Part shown: piece by piece, positions 11,260-21,314 of the stretch | How positions within the stretch are numbered: position 1 is the stretch's first letter | How the letters are laid out: each line of letters begins with the position of its first letter | Made by a program: the position numbers and the translations under genes | Source of the DNA: Sarocladium kiliense | Taxonomy: Eukaryota; Ascomycota; Sordariomycetes; Hypocreales; Sarocladiaceae | Direction of reading: 5' to 3' | Assembly (NCBI GenBank): GCA_030734395.1 | Contig: JAUZTG010000042.1 | Span: 2,542,001 to 2,606,000 of the forward strand | DNA length: 64,000 nt | The notes under the pieces: model-generated | Told to the model about the DNA's origin: nothing | Database searches by the model: none | The model's input: the letters and a program-made list of their open reading frames with translations, nothing else

Positions 11260-11394
11260 ATGTGTCCAAAATACAGATACAATTGCGGCCATGAGTACTT
11301 GTGGAGATGTCATGCCTATCCTACCGGCTGCAACACCATAAGAACCTTCACTTTCAACCGGCCATGCGGGGAATGTATACGGCCTAAGTTATAA
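11260..11394 (+). CDS. Small Cys/His-rich protein candidate (44 residues)
   Basis: A short ATG-started frame in a gene-poor region, too short for usual gene callers. It has a good start context (CACAATG). The product has cysteines at positions 2, 9, 17, 24, 36 and 39 and histidines at 11 and 18, with the motifs Cys-Gly-His (9-11) and Cys-Gly-Glu-Cys (36-39). Six cysteines plus a CGH and a C-x2-C in 44 residues is unlikely by chance and suggests metal binding. Small CGH-type cysteine-rich proteins occur in many filamentous fungi, but I cannot name a family. It has no signal peptide, so an intracellular zinc-binding role is the more likely guess. It could also be one exon of a larger gene. Confidence 0.4.
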   Translation: MCPKYRYNCGHEYLWRCHAYPTGCNTIRTFTFNRPCGECIRPKL

Positions 11395-12061
11395 CCTGAT
11401 CAAGTTCGCGTAGACCTGTCGTCCATACGCAGGGGACGAGGCGTTGCAGGGTGGTTTGCGCAGGATGTTATCCTGGAAGCGTGTTGGCCAGCCGCATCTT
11501 TGTACTTCGTTGGTTGCTTTGAATCCGATATGGGGACCGGTTGCAGGCGATATATTCTCACCAGCCTCCAGGGAGCCCGTGGTAAAGCACATTAGTCACG
11601 GTGAAAAGAAGCCAGGAAGTTCAGGAATTAATTTCTTTTTTTTTTCTTCAGGTATCTGTAATCATGGTCACATGCTGTTTTATCCTTCGCTCTGCTTAGC
11701 CGCTCAAGCCAGCGATGCGGTCCTTTACAATCAATAACGCCTGGTCTTGTCAGGACCAATGAATAGTAACGCAACAGAGGCCCTGGCTCGTCATGTCCAG
11801 GTACAAAAAGCCTCCCCAAAAGTCCAGGGAGTACCACTCAACGATGCAAATTAGAAGTGACCACATGGGTCAAACAGTATGGACACGACGAAAGGAATAC
11901 GGCTTCTAGCCATGAACAAAAAGTATGTGGAAGGCTCGCTTTTTCTTTCCGTAGAACAATGTAGTTCAAGGGGTATCATCCAACTCGTTAAAATATCGAT
12001 TCCAAGCCGCTTCGAATTAAGGGGGGATAAGAAAAAGAGCGGGTTCGTCGAAGTCGAGTGC
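11395..12061. other. Non-coding stretch 3' of the first alpha-arrestin
   Basis: About 670 bp containing the 3' end region of the arrestin gene on the minus strand and a T-rich run near 11636-11648. I see no gene or RNA structure. Confidence 0.5.
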
Positions 12062-13624
12062 TCATCCACTGGATCCTCGCCTAGAGTCACTGCCATGACC
12101 TCTTTGCGCATCCAAAGTCTCCAGGTCGTGGTAATCCAGTGGTGTCACATCCTCGTAGTCGACGGGTAGCTCAGCGGTAGGGTAGCCTGGTGGGCTCGGG
12201 GGTACATCTTCATAGACTGGAGGCTGCTCCTCATCCCAGCTAATACCCAGGCCTGGGTGGTCCGTGATGGAAACGTTGTAGTGCATGCGCAGGATACGTC
12301 CCGTACCAGTTGGCGCAGAGAGGTGAGGTTTGCCCTCAGGAGCGTACTCCTTGGAAACAACGAGCTCGATGAGCAATGCGTGGGAGACGGTGGTACCATC
12401 GCGTGAGCGGGTATCGCAGGCGGCGCGGCCTTGCCAATCCTTGGGCTTGAGGTTGTTGAGGGTGTACTTAAAGTCCATGTCAATGGAACCGTCCTTCCCT
12501 GCGCTGAAGTCGGATGTCCACCCAGAATGCAGCATCTTCTCGCCCAAGATGCGAGTCTCATGGCGCTCGACGCCAGGGCGGCCTTCACCATCCTCGATGC
12601 GGCCGTCACCCTGGTTGGCGAGATGCACATGCTTCTCGCAAGCAGGCGCAACGGTGCGAACAGTCTGCTCGAGCTTCCAGGTCACCTTCTTAAGCTTCCA
12701 AAGGTCCATCATGCCCGTCTTCTCGTTCATCGAGGCGAGGCCATCGAGGCGGATAGAGACAGAGTTGCAGCTTGTTGGACGGATGACTGAGGAGTAATAG
12801 GCCCCAGCCTTGATGTTCGTCGGAGGGAAAATGCGAATGGAGTGGTGTGGGTGGTCAGGTTCGGGAAGGGCGCGGCGAACGGTGAGTTGACGTTCAAAGG
12901 TGACTACTGGGGACTTGCTAGTGGCTTGGTGGTTGGGAGGTGTAACTGCTCCAGCTGGTGCTGGGAGACGCGCCTCAGCCTTGAAGTCGTAGGAGACGGA
13001 GTGAATAGCTGTCTCGACTGTGGCGGGTAGATGGCCGTCGAGAAGGACTGAGAAAGGGTACTGGTGGCGTCCAGGAGTCAATCGCACAGAGTTAGCGATG
13101 AAGGTCCACTCCTGCAGAAGTGTGCGCTGGTGCTGGCATTCAGGGCAGGCATTGTGAGCTGGGCGTTTGTGTGTGACGTGAATGTTGAGCGTGGCAGAGA
13201 AGTGCTCGATCTCGACCGGCGCACCAGTGCCAGACTCGTCGCGAACATGGAGGATCATCTGGCCAGAGACCAGAGCTCCTGTGCTGTCGGCTGCAGTGCC
13301 GTGGAAGACGATCGGAGGGCTCTCAATAAGCCAGTCGATGGAGACTGGGCCTGAAGAACCACTGGAGGAGTCGCGATGGTGCGAGCGACCGAAGGGAAGG
13401 GAGAGACGCTTCTTCATGATTGCGCCTGTGAGGTCGTGAACGGCGTGGTGGTGGTTGTGGTGGGTTTGGTGACCATCCTCACCGTCCGAGCCGGTGAGAG
13501 ACGAAGAAGAGGAAGCAGAAGAGCTGGTGAGCGTTCGAGAGGTGTGAGGTCGTGCCTTCTTCTTCTTGGTCTGGACGAGAGAACCAGAGGAGGTGCGGAG
13601 GAAGTCGACAACGCGGTGAGGCAT
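12062..13624 (-). CDS. Alpha-arrestin with two PPxY motifs
   Basis: 520 residues, single exon. Alpha-arrestins are adaptors that bring Rsp5/HulA-type HECT ubiquitin ligases to plasma-membrane transporters, triggering their endocytosis. After a Lys-rich, Ser-rich and His-rich N-terminus comes an arrestin N-domain from about residue 90 (SIDWLIESPPIVFHG, then a strand-rich region with a CPEC pair) and an arrestin C-domain to about residue 440 (RIFPPTNIKAGAYYSSVIRPTSC onward). The C-tail carries PPVY (about 468-471) and PPGY (about 478-481), the ligands of ligase WW domains, within acidic surroundings. The start at 13624 was chosen because the frame upstream of it has no ATG. The gene is one of two PPxY arrestins in the window. 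The cargo transporter cannot be deduced. Confidence 0.87.
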   Translation of the reverse strand: MPHRVVDFLRTSSGSLVQTKKKKARPHTSRTLTSSSASSSSSLTGSDGEDGHQTHHNHHHAVHDLTGAIMKKRLSLPFGRSHHRDSSSGSSGPVSIDWLIESPPIVFHGTAADSTGALVSGQMILHVRDESGTGAPVEIEHFSATLNIHVTHKRPAHNACPECQHQRTLLQEWTFIANSVRLTPGRHQYPFSVLLDGHLPATVETAIHSVSYDFKAEARLPAPAGAVTPPNHQATSKSPVVTFERQLTVRRALPEPDHPHHSIRIFPPTNIKAGAYYSSVIRPTSCNSVSIRLDGLASMNEKTGMMDLWKLKKVTWKLEQTVRTVAPACEKHVHLANQGDGRIEDGEGRPGVERHETRILGEKMLHSGWTSDFSAGKDGSIDMDFKYTLNNLKPKDWQGRAACDTRSRDGTTVSHALLIELVVSKEYAPEGKPHLSAPTGTGRILRMHYNVSITDHPGLGISWDEEQPPVYEDVPPSPPGYPTAELPVDYEDVTPLDYHDLETLDAQRGHGSDSRRGSSG

Positions 13625-16600
13625 GGCGACGACGAAGTGATGGGTGTTTGCGCTGGTGTCGTTTCCTTTCAATAATTGCTATATTTTAATAGCAACTGTG
13701 AATGTAGTCGACGAGAGTCAATGGCCCCCTTCTCCTGTCAAGAAAGACACTTGATCAGAGGAGGGGTTCCAGGGGTCTCCTGTTGCTTTCGCTTGCTGCC
13801 GTTTTGGCTGGCGGGTGGTCGGGCGAGACGGGCGCCTGATCCGCGAGGACAGGGAGGTGAGGGGGGATGATGCTATTCCGTTTGGTGGCTTGCAAAAGGA
13901 GGGGGAGGCGGTCACGCGATGGCCTGATTCGAGGTTGGCCAAGGACGCGGGGTCGAAGGTAGGAGGGGAATCCGGGGTACTGCGGTAGGTATGGCGTTGC
14001 AGAGGATTCTATGAGGTGAGGTGTAGGAGGAGGAGGGCTTGTATGAATGCGGTGGTGATTGGTTGTTGGAGGTGAAGCCGTGACTTGGCTCTTCTTTTTT
14101 TTTTCTTGGTGGTGGTGACGTCGATGTCGTACCAGATGGCGTGCAGTGGTAGTGGTGGTTGTAGTAGAAGGACGAGAGAGGAAGTCGATGATTGTTGTAT
14201 TAACCCATGAGGATATTATAATCAAACCAATTATGATGGTTCGGTAAACTGACGTTTGTCGCAATTGACAAAAGATTCCAGACCAAAGCCAGGCGGTGGG
14301 AGGCGCAGGTGCTGTTGCTTTTATTGTTCAGGTATGGTTGCGGGAGAGGGTGTCGTCAAGGTTCCAAGACCCAAAGCGAGAGAGGCGTGTGAATTGGAAT
14401 GGAGCTCGGGTTTCGAGGCTCGGGTCTCGGCTCTGAGGTGAGAAAATGGGGGATGACAGGCTTGGGGTGGGCAGGGCTGAAGAAGGTAGAGAAAAGAGAA
14501 AGAAGAAGGATGAGAGGAGAGAGTATGATGTTGCAATAAGCTCGGAGCTGAGCGATGCAGAGAATACGATCAAATTGCTGATGATGCTGATAATGATGAT
14601 GTTTTGACGACGATTCAAGTCAAGTTGTGTATAATAGAGTCAAGCAGGATCTTCAATTGCGATGGTGGCCAGCTGCTGATGATATAACTACTCGGAGCAT
14701 CAACTCCCAGTCATCGGACCAGGCGGGGCCCGATCGATACTTATTGAAAAACCCAGGTCGAGCAGAGAGTTACCAGTCAGTCATTACCAGAAAAAGAAAA
14801 AAAAGAGAATTTCCTTGCGTACACACCGTCTGGCCACCACCATCCTGCTGTAACGACATGCCATGCTTTGACCGACACGGCGGGAGGGCGGCCACGCGCC
14901 AAAACTATGTGTCATGGGTCCGTGCGAAAGGCGCGGCCAGGTGGGTTCGGGGGTGTGTGGTGTGCACAACTAAGAGCCAGCAAACAAGTTGCGACCTGGT
15001 CCTCGACGAGACAGACAGCCAAACAGTTGGACCCTGGGCTGATGGCTCGGGAGTTCAGCTCATAGACTAGCATTGGCATTGACATTGGCATTGACATTGG
15101 TCAACTTCCGGATTAACGCTCTGCAGTATCAGCCAAGTTCACGATCCAGCACTTGCCCATAGGTGCTCTGCAGGCAATAACGCCATACACATCATCTCAT
15201 CACATCACCAACTAGACATATGTCAGCAGTGCTTATGACAACCCTTCTCACTCTGGCCTCTTTCTAACTTCAGGCCGCTACATTATTACACTATACATTG
15301 ATCACTGTGACCTGTTCTCCCCCTAACATGACGCCATCCCATGCTTACATGATCCCTTCCCCTAGTCAAACAACCTACTATCATCAGCCTCCATGCCTGT
15401 CACTTGTCATTCAGTGCGCCCTATGTCTTCAGGTATGACTCCCGCAATTATCAAGCAGCCTCCCGACCCCGGATCTCGCATCTCGTCGCCCAAAACACGC
15501 CATCGCCCCAGGCCAGTCGCAATTCCCATTCCCCTTGCCCATTCCCGAAATTCGTTCGAGGCTCTCTCGGCGTTGCGATCTCGCTGCCTTGGCCTTCTGC
15601 CTCTGGAGAAACACACACACCTCCTACTGGTCCTGATCCCTCCCCCGCCATTTGGCCTTGGGAACCCAAAGAGGAAACACTTGTTCATCTATTGCATTGA
15701 CGTCTCCATCTTTTTCCATTGCTTGTGTGTAGCTTGTCTTCCCTCCCTTTTTCGTGTTGCTCGCTGCTCGCTATAGAAACTACTAGACATTTCCTTTGGT
15801 TTGCACAGTTTCCAAAGGCTAAAGAGAGGAGGACCCCTGCTTGTTCGACCTTGTGATCTGCGGCTCACGCCCCGTCTCCATCTGCCCACCTAATGGCTTA
15901 GTGTACCCGTGAACGTGGTACATGGACCTGGAATGTTCAGCGGTCTCGTCAAAGCTTATAGTGCTGGCGAATCCCGTCTTACGTGGCTCGATGATTTACG
16001 GCTCAACGGCATGTCTGCTTGCCAATGCAAAAGCCGTCTACCTACTTTCACCTTCAGAGTTTCAGGTTTGAGTCTCCGACATGCAACTTGTCATCTGGGC
16101 TGTTCGTGATGAACCCATTGTATGAGGTGCGCATTACTAGCAGGTTGCAGCTAGATCCACATACTTAATGGACGATGCCGACGCATTCCCGGGCGCCTGA
16201 GCTTTCGCAGAGGGTCCACTCCCGCCGCCGCCGTCATGCTCACAACTGTGACTCCCGACCTTTTTTTTGCGTTAAGGCCGGCTTCGGGTGTTGGCGACCA
16301 CCGGATTGGGCTGAGATGCCGCCTGCAATTCTTCCCAACCGTGAATTTGAGCAAGTTGAACGAGTTGACGATGCCATTGCTACGTGAAGAGTTATGACGA
16401 ACAAGTCATAACCTCATAACATCATGACTCGGGTCAGCTTCCAACCAACATACTACATACGACAGGAGTAAGCATACAGCTACTCGTAGACGAGCCTGCT
16501 CTTCTGGTGACAGCAAGGGCCCCCTGCACAATCTCTTCTTCTTCTCGCGTCACATGGCCGCTCTCCGTCTTTGCACTGGACAACCACCGTAAACGAGCCC

Positions 16601-19034
16601 CTCCCTCCCTCGCTACGCTTGCGCGTTTCTGAGCAAACCAGTCACCCAAGAGAAAACCTTAGCCAACCGCCCAATCCCCTGGCCCGAACAAGTATACAAC
16701 TAACTAAAGATCACTACGCCTTCTGTCTGCAGGGGGTGGTGGTGGATGCTACAGGTGGATAGACGGGCAAAATTTTCCTGCGGGTGGCTCTCCACCGCGA
16801 ACTGACCTCGTGATGGTGAAGAAAAAAAAACTGACGCCAATCCGTGTAAGTAGAAAACAGCCGATGGAATCGCGATGGCGCCTTACGATCTAATTTATTT
16901 TTGTTTCAATATTGGGACCTTGAACAGCGTAACTTGTACGTACAGCAATCCACTGTGGACATGGGCTCTCCCACGTGTGAGGGCCCGACTGCGGCCGCCT
17001 GTGGATTTCTTGTGTAATTCTTGCGGCTGGAAATCAAAGCTGTTCCAAGGGACTTTTTTTTTTTTTACCTATTTAGTCGTGATTCATTGTTGAGGGGTGT
17101 ATGATCAGTGCAAGACCAAGGCGTTACGACGGCCATCCATGCTCTCGCCGTCGGCTTCGCATCCCACGTGTCGGCGCCTACATCGTCAACGCCGGGCATT
17201 CAAACCCGGCCCAGACATCGGAATTACAGGGCCGATGACGGAAGTCAACAGCCATGCATTGAGCCGCCATGCGCTTCACTGACTGAGAGATTCCTTCAGC
17301 CTTATGTGAGGGCAGGCAAATAATGCCCACATGACGACTGTATGCCTACCTTGCACGAATTGCCAGCCTCTCTCCTAGGATAGTGCTGGAAAGCAGTCGA
17401 AATCTCCCTTGGTTTTTCTGTGCAATTCTGGCTTGTTCTCCACGGACCGCGGAGATGGCCTTCCCAGGAACGCTCACGAGACTGCCGTGGCCCAGCGCAT
17501 CTACTGTAGGATCTAGTCGTGATGCAACAGAAATGCAGATCATGCGACCTCATTGTGCAAGCCAAGCAACGCCTCACCGTAGCAATATCTTCTTCCCCGC
17601 ATGCGTTCCCCGGGTTTACTTGCCTTGAACGTAGTATCAAGCGTGTTTGATAGATTGCGTTCCTACTGAATGAACATGGGTTCCTGTGTCTTGTGCCAGC
17701 CGCGTGTTAGAGGCGGCAAAATCCCAGGCTGGACCACATCTCCGCGGATGCGCAGTTCTCCGCGGCACGGCCAAATGTCGAGTGAGTGCACTCCCCGCGC
17801 CATGGAAACGATGGGTTTTCCAGAATATTCAATTGAATTGCGCTTCCCCAGGAATTGAGAGATAACGATACCATCTAGGGTGTCTTGCGGGCGCACAACA
17901 TGCACTCCAGATTCTTTCCATGCATCCTTATCGCAAATCCGGGGAAACATAGCTACTCTCTCTCAGCCTCCCGTCCAGGGCTTGACACTCAATTCCCATT
18001 GTTTTGTTTGCGTGCCCCGATGTCGCCCCTCGGTGCTCCCATGTAAGTCCAACGCCGAGAGCCGAGGGTCACTCCGATCGCCATGCTCCACCGACACCGG
18101 AGCCCCGTCGCAAGCGAGAACCGCCCAAGAGTCACCTAAACCGCCAAAACACACACCCTCCCGCATTTCGACGACGTCTGCTCGGTTCTACCCGATCACG
18201 GCTACGGAAGTTAGGTCCCCTGGGTCCGCCTGAATGTGATGATCCCCCATGTCTGCTCAACCTTGGTAGCGCTGTTCACGATTGACGTGAAGGGCGCACC
18301 ATGTCTGGCGGGGGGGGGCTTCCCTTCCCACGATTACCAAGCACCGTAAGAAGAGGTTCTAACGTTACGCCGGACTCGAAACGGCGCCTGGTTCTCATGG
18401 GACGTGAAGGAGTCATACCTCGCTAGTTTATTGACTCCGTGAATTCAGTGTGAGGCTCCAAGCCACGAGGTCTTTGTCCTTCAATAGTCTGGCTGGTCTG
18501 TAATTCTGGCGTCTGGTGGCTTGGGAGGATGACTATTACCGGCAAGAGGTTATCTCAAGCCACGTTATCGTCACATACCACAGGAGGTGATCCGGCTTTT
18601 GAGGCTCTTGAAAGGCAGGAAACGTTTGCCCATGGTGCGCTTTTGAACTTCCCCATGACTTGGGTCTCAATCGAGGCGATAGGGGTCTTTTCTGGTTTGC
18701 CTTGACAAGCTGCAGGGTAAATCGGCGTGTTGTAAGACTTGAGACGCGAATGCCAAGCTGCCTTCTCTATTACAGTTATTCGCCAGACGTTTGCTTTAGA
18801 TCAAGAGAAGCAAAGCCTATGCCATGGAGACTAACCCGTAACATCCATAAGGCTACAGAATGCCACGGGATGACAATAATCGCTCGTCGGCGTCGTATTC
18901 GTCGAAGGTCAGTTTGTCATTGGAGGGGCATCCTCATCAATTGTCGGACTCCGACCGAGTAAGACGTCGTCCACGAGTTTCTTCAACCTGCGCCGTAAGA
19001 CCTGATGATGGGTAAAACCCAACACTCTCTCTCA
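13625..19034. other. Large gene-poor gap (5.4 kb)
   Basis: No gene can be supported. The first kilobase is purine-rich on plus, hence pyrimidine-rich on the arrestin sense strand, consistent with its promoter and leader. A 12-bp tandem repeat lies at 15071-15100. Plus-strand C/T-rich sequence occurs at about 15400-15790, as in leaders, without a convincing downstream exon. A 6-bp stem hairpin lies at 17191-17210. A run of 9 G sits at 18310-18318. Open frames here (longest about 127 codons) look like chance and lack domains. Confidence 0.5.
15071..15100. repeat. 12-bp tandem repeat, 2.5 copies
   Basis: The unit CATTGGCATTGA occurs twice followed by half a copy, with no mismatch. It is non-coding. 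Confidence 0.85.
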
Positions 19035-19154
19035 ATGGAATTTTACGATGATGCTTATACTATCAATCCTGGTACCATTGTTTGTGGCTCAATGCTGTGC
19101 GGTAAAATGGCGACCATCTGTGCCCACGCTGATCGGAGATGGGCACCTTTCTGA
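19035..19154 (+). promoter_or_regulatory. Overlapping upstream ORF (39 codons) at the glycosidase-like start
   Basis: An ATG 13 nt before the main start opens another frame that ends 107 nt inside the main coding region. Its context (T at -3, G at +4) is weaker than that of the main ATG (A at -3), so leaky scanning is plausible. Confidence 0.45.
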
Positions 19155-21069
19155 AGTCGAGGAAGGTATCTGGAGAGTGAAAGCCAACTCTGCGGGCCAT
19201 CCAATTCTCAAGTTTCAGTTTGGATATGGCCGAGCCTTTGCATTGGACTCAGTGAATGGCAGCTTCATATCGCCAACAGACCCAAGCTTCCCACATGTGG
19301 AGGGCTTGGGGAGAGCCTGGTTTGTCCCCGAGAATATCACAGACGATTCAAGTGTCGAGCTGTCGAGCTATATGGCCATAGCAGACGGTAGAATCAATGC
19401 AGCATGCCCCGAAAACAGGCCCTGCATAATCCAGATTGAGGCTTTGATCGCTACCATCACAGCCTACCCAGCACGGCCTCACGTTGATGCTCACGGGGAC
19501 GGGTTCAGTTACGATTTCAAGGGAGGGAAGCTTCTGGCAGATGCCCATGCCGCTTTCTACTGGACATCAATGCTCCCCATGGTCATCGAACAGACCCGAG
19601 CGTCAGGCTATCCAGACTCTGAAGGATTCATCATCAGCACGCTGGCTCAGCAATACAGTGGTACATACCCAGACGTCGATCATGAATTCCAGATCAAAGG
19701 CCGAATTGCCATGGGCAGCGATCTAGATCTCGCAGTTGTGCGACGAATGATCGAACTAGACTTACGGCTGGCACAAGAGGACTATTGCGATCTTTGGCGA
19801 GTACCCTGTGCCGTGCAACCAGATGGCTCGCGGGAATACAATGTTCGTCGCAAGAGTAAAGACGGGGAGACAATGGCGGTCATGTTCCTGATCAGCGGCA
19901 ACGTTGAGCTCATAGAGTCTGTATGGCTTTACGTCGCTCACACAAAGGATACCATGTGGCTGGAACAGCATATTGACGCCCTTGAGCAGGTAGCCATGGT
20001 TGTGGAAGCCAACATTGATCATCAGGGAAGGCTTTGGAGCGACGTCTACTATGAGGACCAGGTCATGAAAGACGGCCGAGAGACGATGTCAGCTGCGCTG
20101 GCTGCTCGAGCATTCGGACTTCTAGCAGAACTGCTTGATCTCACTGGTAGAAGAAAGTCCAGAGCCATGCGATTCAGGCATCTGCAGGGCGTTTTGTCGA
20201 ATACCATCTCTTCACCACTCCCTCACGGTTATTGGGACCCAGCAGAAATGAGGTTCACCGACTGGGTTGACAGATCTGGCTGGGCTCACGATCATATCCA
20301 CCTCTTGGCCAACATCCTCCCAGTGATGTTTGACATGGCCACGGACGAGCAATCGGCCAGCGTCATGGACTTGGTCGATGCCGAGATGGACGAGTTCCAG
20401 CGCTTCCCTACGTTTCTCGCCGCCCGCATACAAGACTATAACAGTAGTGAGATTGGAGATGGTGGACCGTACGATCTCTGTGCTGCTGGGCGTTACTGGT
20501 GCTGGGATGCGGCTTTCTGGTCATGGCGAGGCAATCGAGGGATGCTGCGCCAACAGCTCACAACCGTGGCGCAGATGGCCAGGTCAGAAGGGTATATCAT
20601 GGGGGAAAGATACGACATGGATCATGTCTACTACGTTGATGGAAGTCCATGGCATGGAGCGGCTCATTATTATGAGTATCCATGTGTGTTCGTTTGGGTG
20701 ATGATCCACGAATACCTCGGGGTGCGGCCGTCGCTTGAAGTTGACCTTGAGATTGCCCCACGGCTTGCTGAGGTAGGAAAGGTTGCGCTGCACCAACAAG
20801 CTTACCGACTGAGGTATGAGTACAGAGAGGACTGGTTTGAGCTCAGCAATTTAGCGAATGAGGCAAGAACGTTCAAGCTAGATCTCTCTGCGCTGTATCA
20901 ACAGCAGCGTAAGGACTCGTCTGCGGCCCATGGCTTGGGTGGACAATTGGTGCAGCAGAGCGATATAATGCTTGAGGGAGTGAAGCTTAAAACTACCGAA
21001 TCTTCACAGGTAGTCCGGGTGGGAGCTGGTGAGAGCATTAGGATCGCGGCATCTGATCTCAAATCTTGA
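19048..21069 (+). CDS. Secreted six-hairpin glycosidase-like protein
   Basis: 673 residues, single exon. A signal peptide (MMLILSILVPLFVAQCCA) is followed by an N-terminal beta-rich domain to about residue 150, then a long helical region (about 150-540) rich in aromatic and acidic residues in the pattern of an (alpha/alpha)6 six-hairpin barrel, for example SGWAHDHIHLLANILPVMFD, and a segment around 490-500 with YWCWDAAFWSW. A small beta domain closes the protein. This layout is that of fungal six-hairpin glycosidase-like proteins, which act on plant or microbial polysaccharides, but I cannot assign a CAZy family or substrate, and the catalytic acids are not identified. Two N-glycosylation sites are visible near residues 73 and 96. 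The second ATG, immediately adjacent, is an equivalent start. It converges with the anchor-B gene, 245 bp away. Confidence 0.65.
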   Translation: MMLILSILVPLFVAQCCAVKWRPSVPTLIGDGHLSEVEEGIWRVKANSAGHPILKFQFGYGRAFALDSVNGSFISPTDPSFPHVEGLGRAWFVPENITDDSSVELSSYMAIADGRINAACPENRPCIIQIEALIATITAYPARPHVDAHGDGFSYDFKGGKLLADAHAAFYWTSMLPMVIEQTRASGYPDSEGFIISTLAQQYSGTYPDVDHEFQIKGRIAMGSDLDLAVVRRMIELDLRLAQEDYCDLWRVPCAVQPDGSREYNVRRKSKDGETMAVMFLISGNVELIESVWLYVAHTKDTMWLEQHIDALEQVAMVVEANIDHQGRLWSDVYYEDQVMKDGRETMSAALAARAFGLLAELLDLTGRRKSRAMRFRHLQGVLSNTISSPLPHGYWDPAEMRFTDWVDRSGWAHDHIHLLANILPVMFDMATDEQSASVMDLVDAEMDEFQRFPTFLAARIQDYNSSEIGDGGPYDLCAAGRYWCWDAAFWSWRGNRGMLRQQLTTVAQMARSEGYIMGERYDMDHVYYVDGSPWHGAAHYYEYPCVFVWVMIHEYLGVRPSLEVDLEIAPRLAEVGKVALHQQAYRLRYEYREDWFELSNLANEARTFKLDLSALYQQQRKDSSAAHGLGGQLVQQSDIMLEGVKLKTTESSQVVRVGAGESIRIAASDLKS

Positions 21070-21314
21070 TCGGCCGCGGAGGGCTGGGATAATTGGAGGA
21101 GGAGGCCGAGGAGCGGCCCCACTGTATAAGGTACCGCCGATCCACAGCATCGCCTGGCCTAATGTGGGAAGTCGTTCCTCTAAATACGCCCATGTTCTAC
21201 TTGTTCGAGACACAACATTAAGGATGACATTATCACACACCAGGAGTTTCTCTTACAATCACAATAATTGATATGCTATTGCTTTTGCTATCTACCTGTG
21301 AGAACGTTTCTTCT

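Noticed and set aside
12164..12185. tRNA A-box-like sequence (GTAGCTCAGCGGTAG)
   Set aside because: It lies inside the coding region of the first alpha-arrestin, and no T-arm or acceptor stem can be found at the right distance.
17191..17210. Hairpin with a TTCAAA loop resembling a tRNA T-arm
   Set aside because: The loop has 8 nt instead of 7 and there is no A-box or acceptor stem partner upstream.
18660..18962. 100-codon frame before the glycosidase-like gene
   Set aside because: Arg-rich without pattern; no signal peptide or domain.
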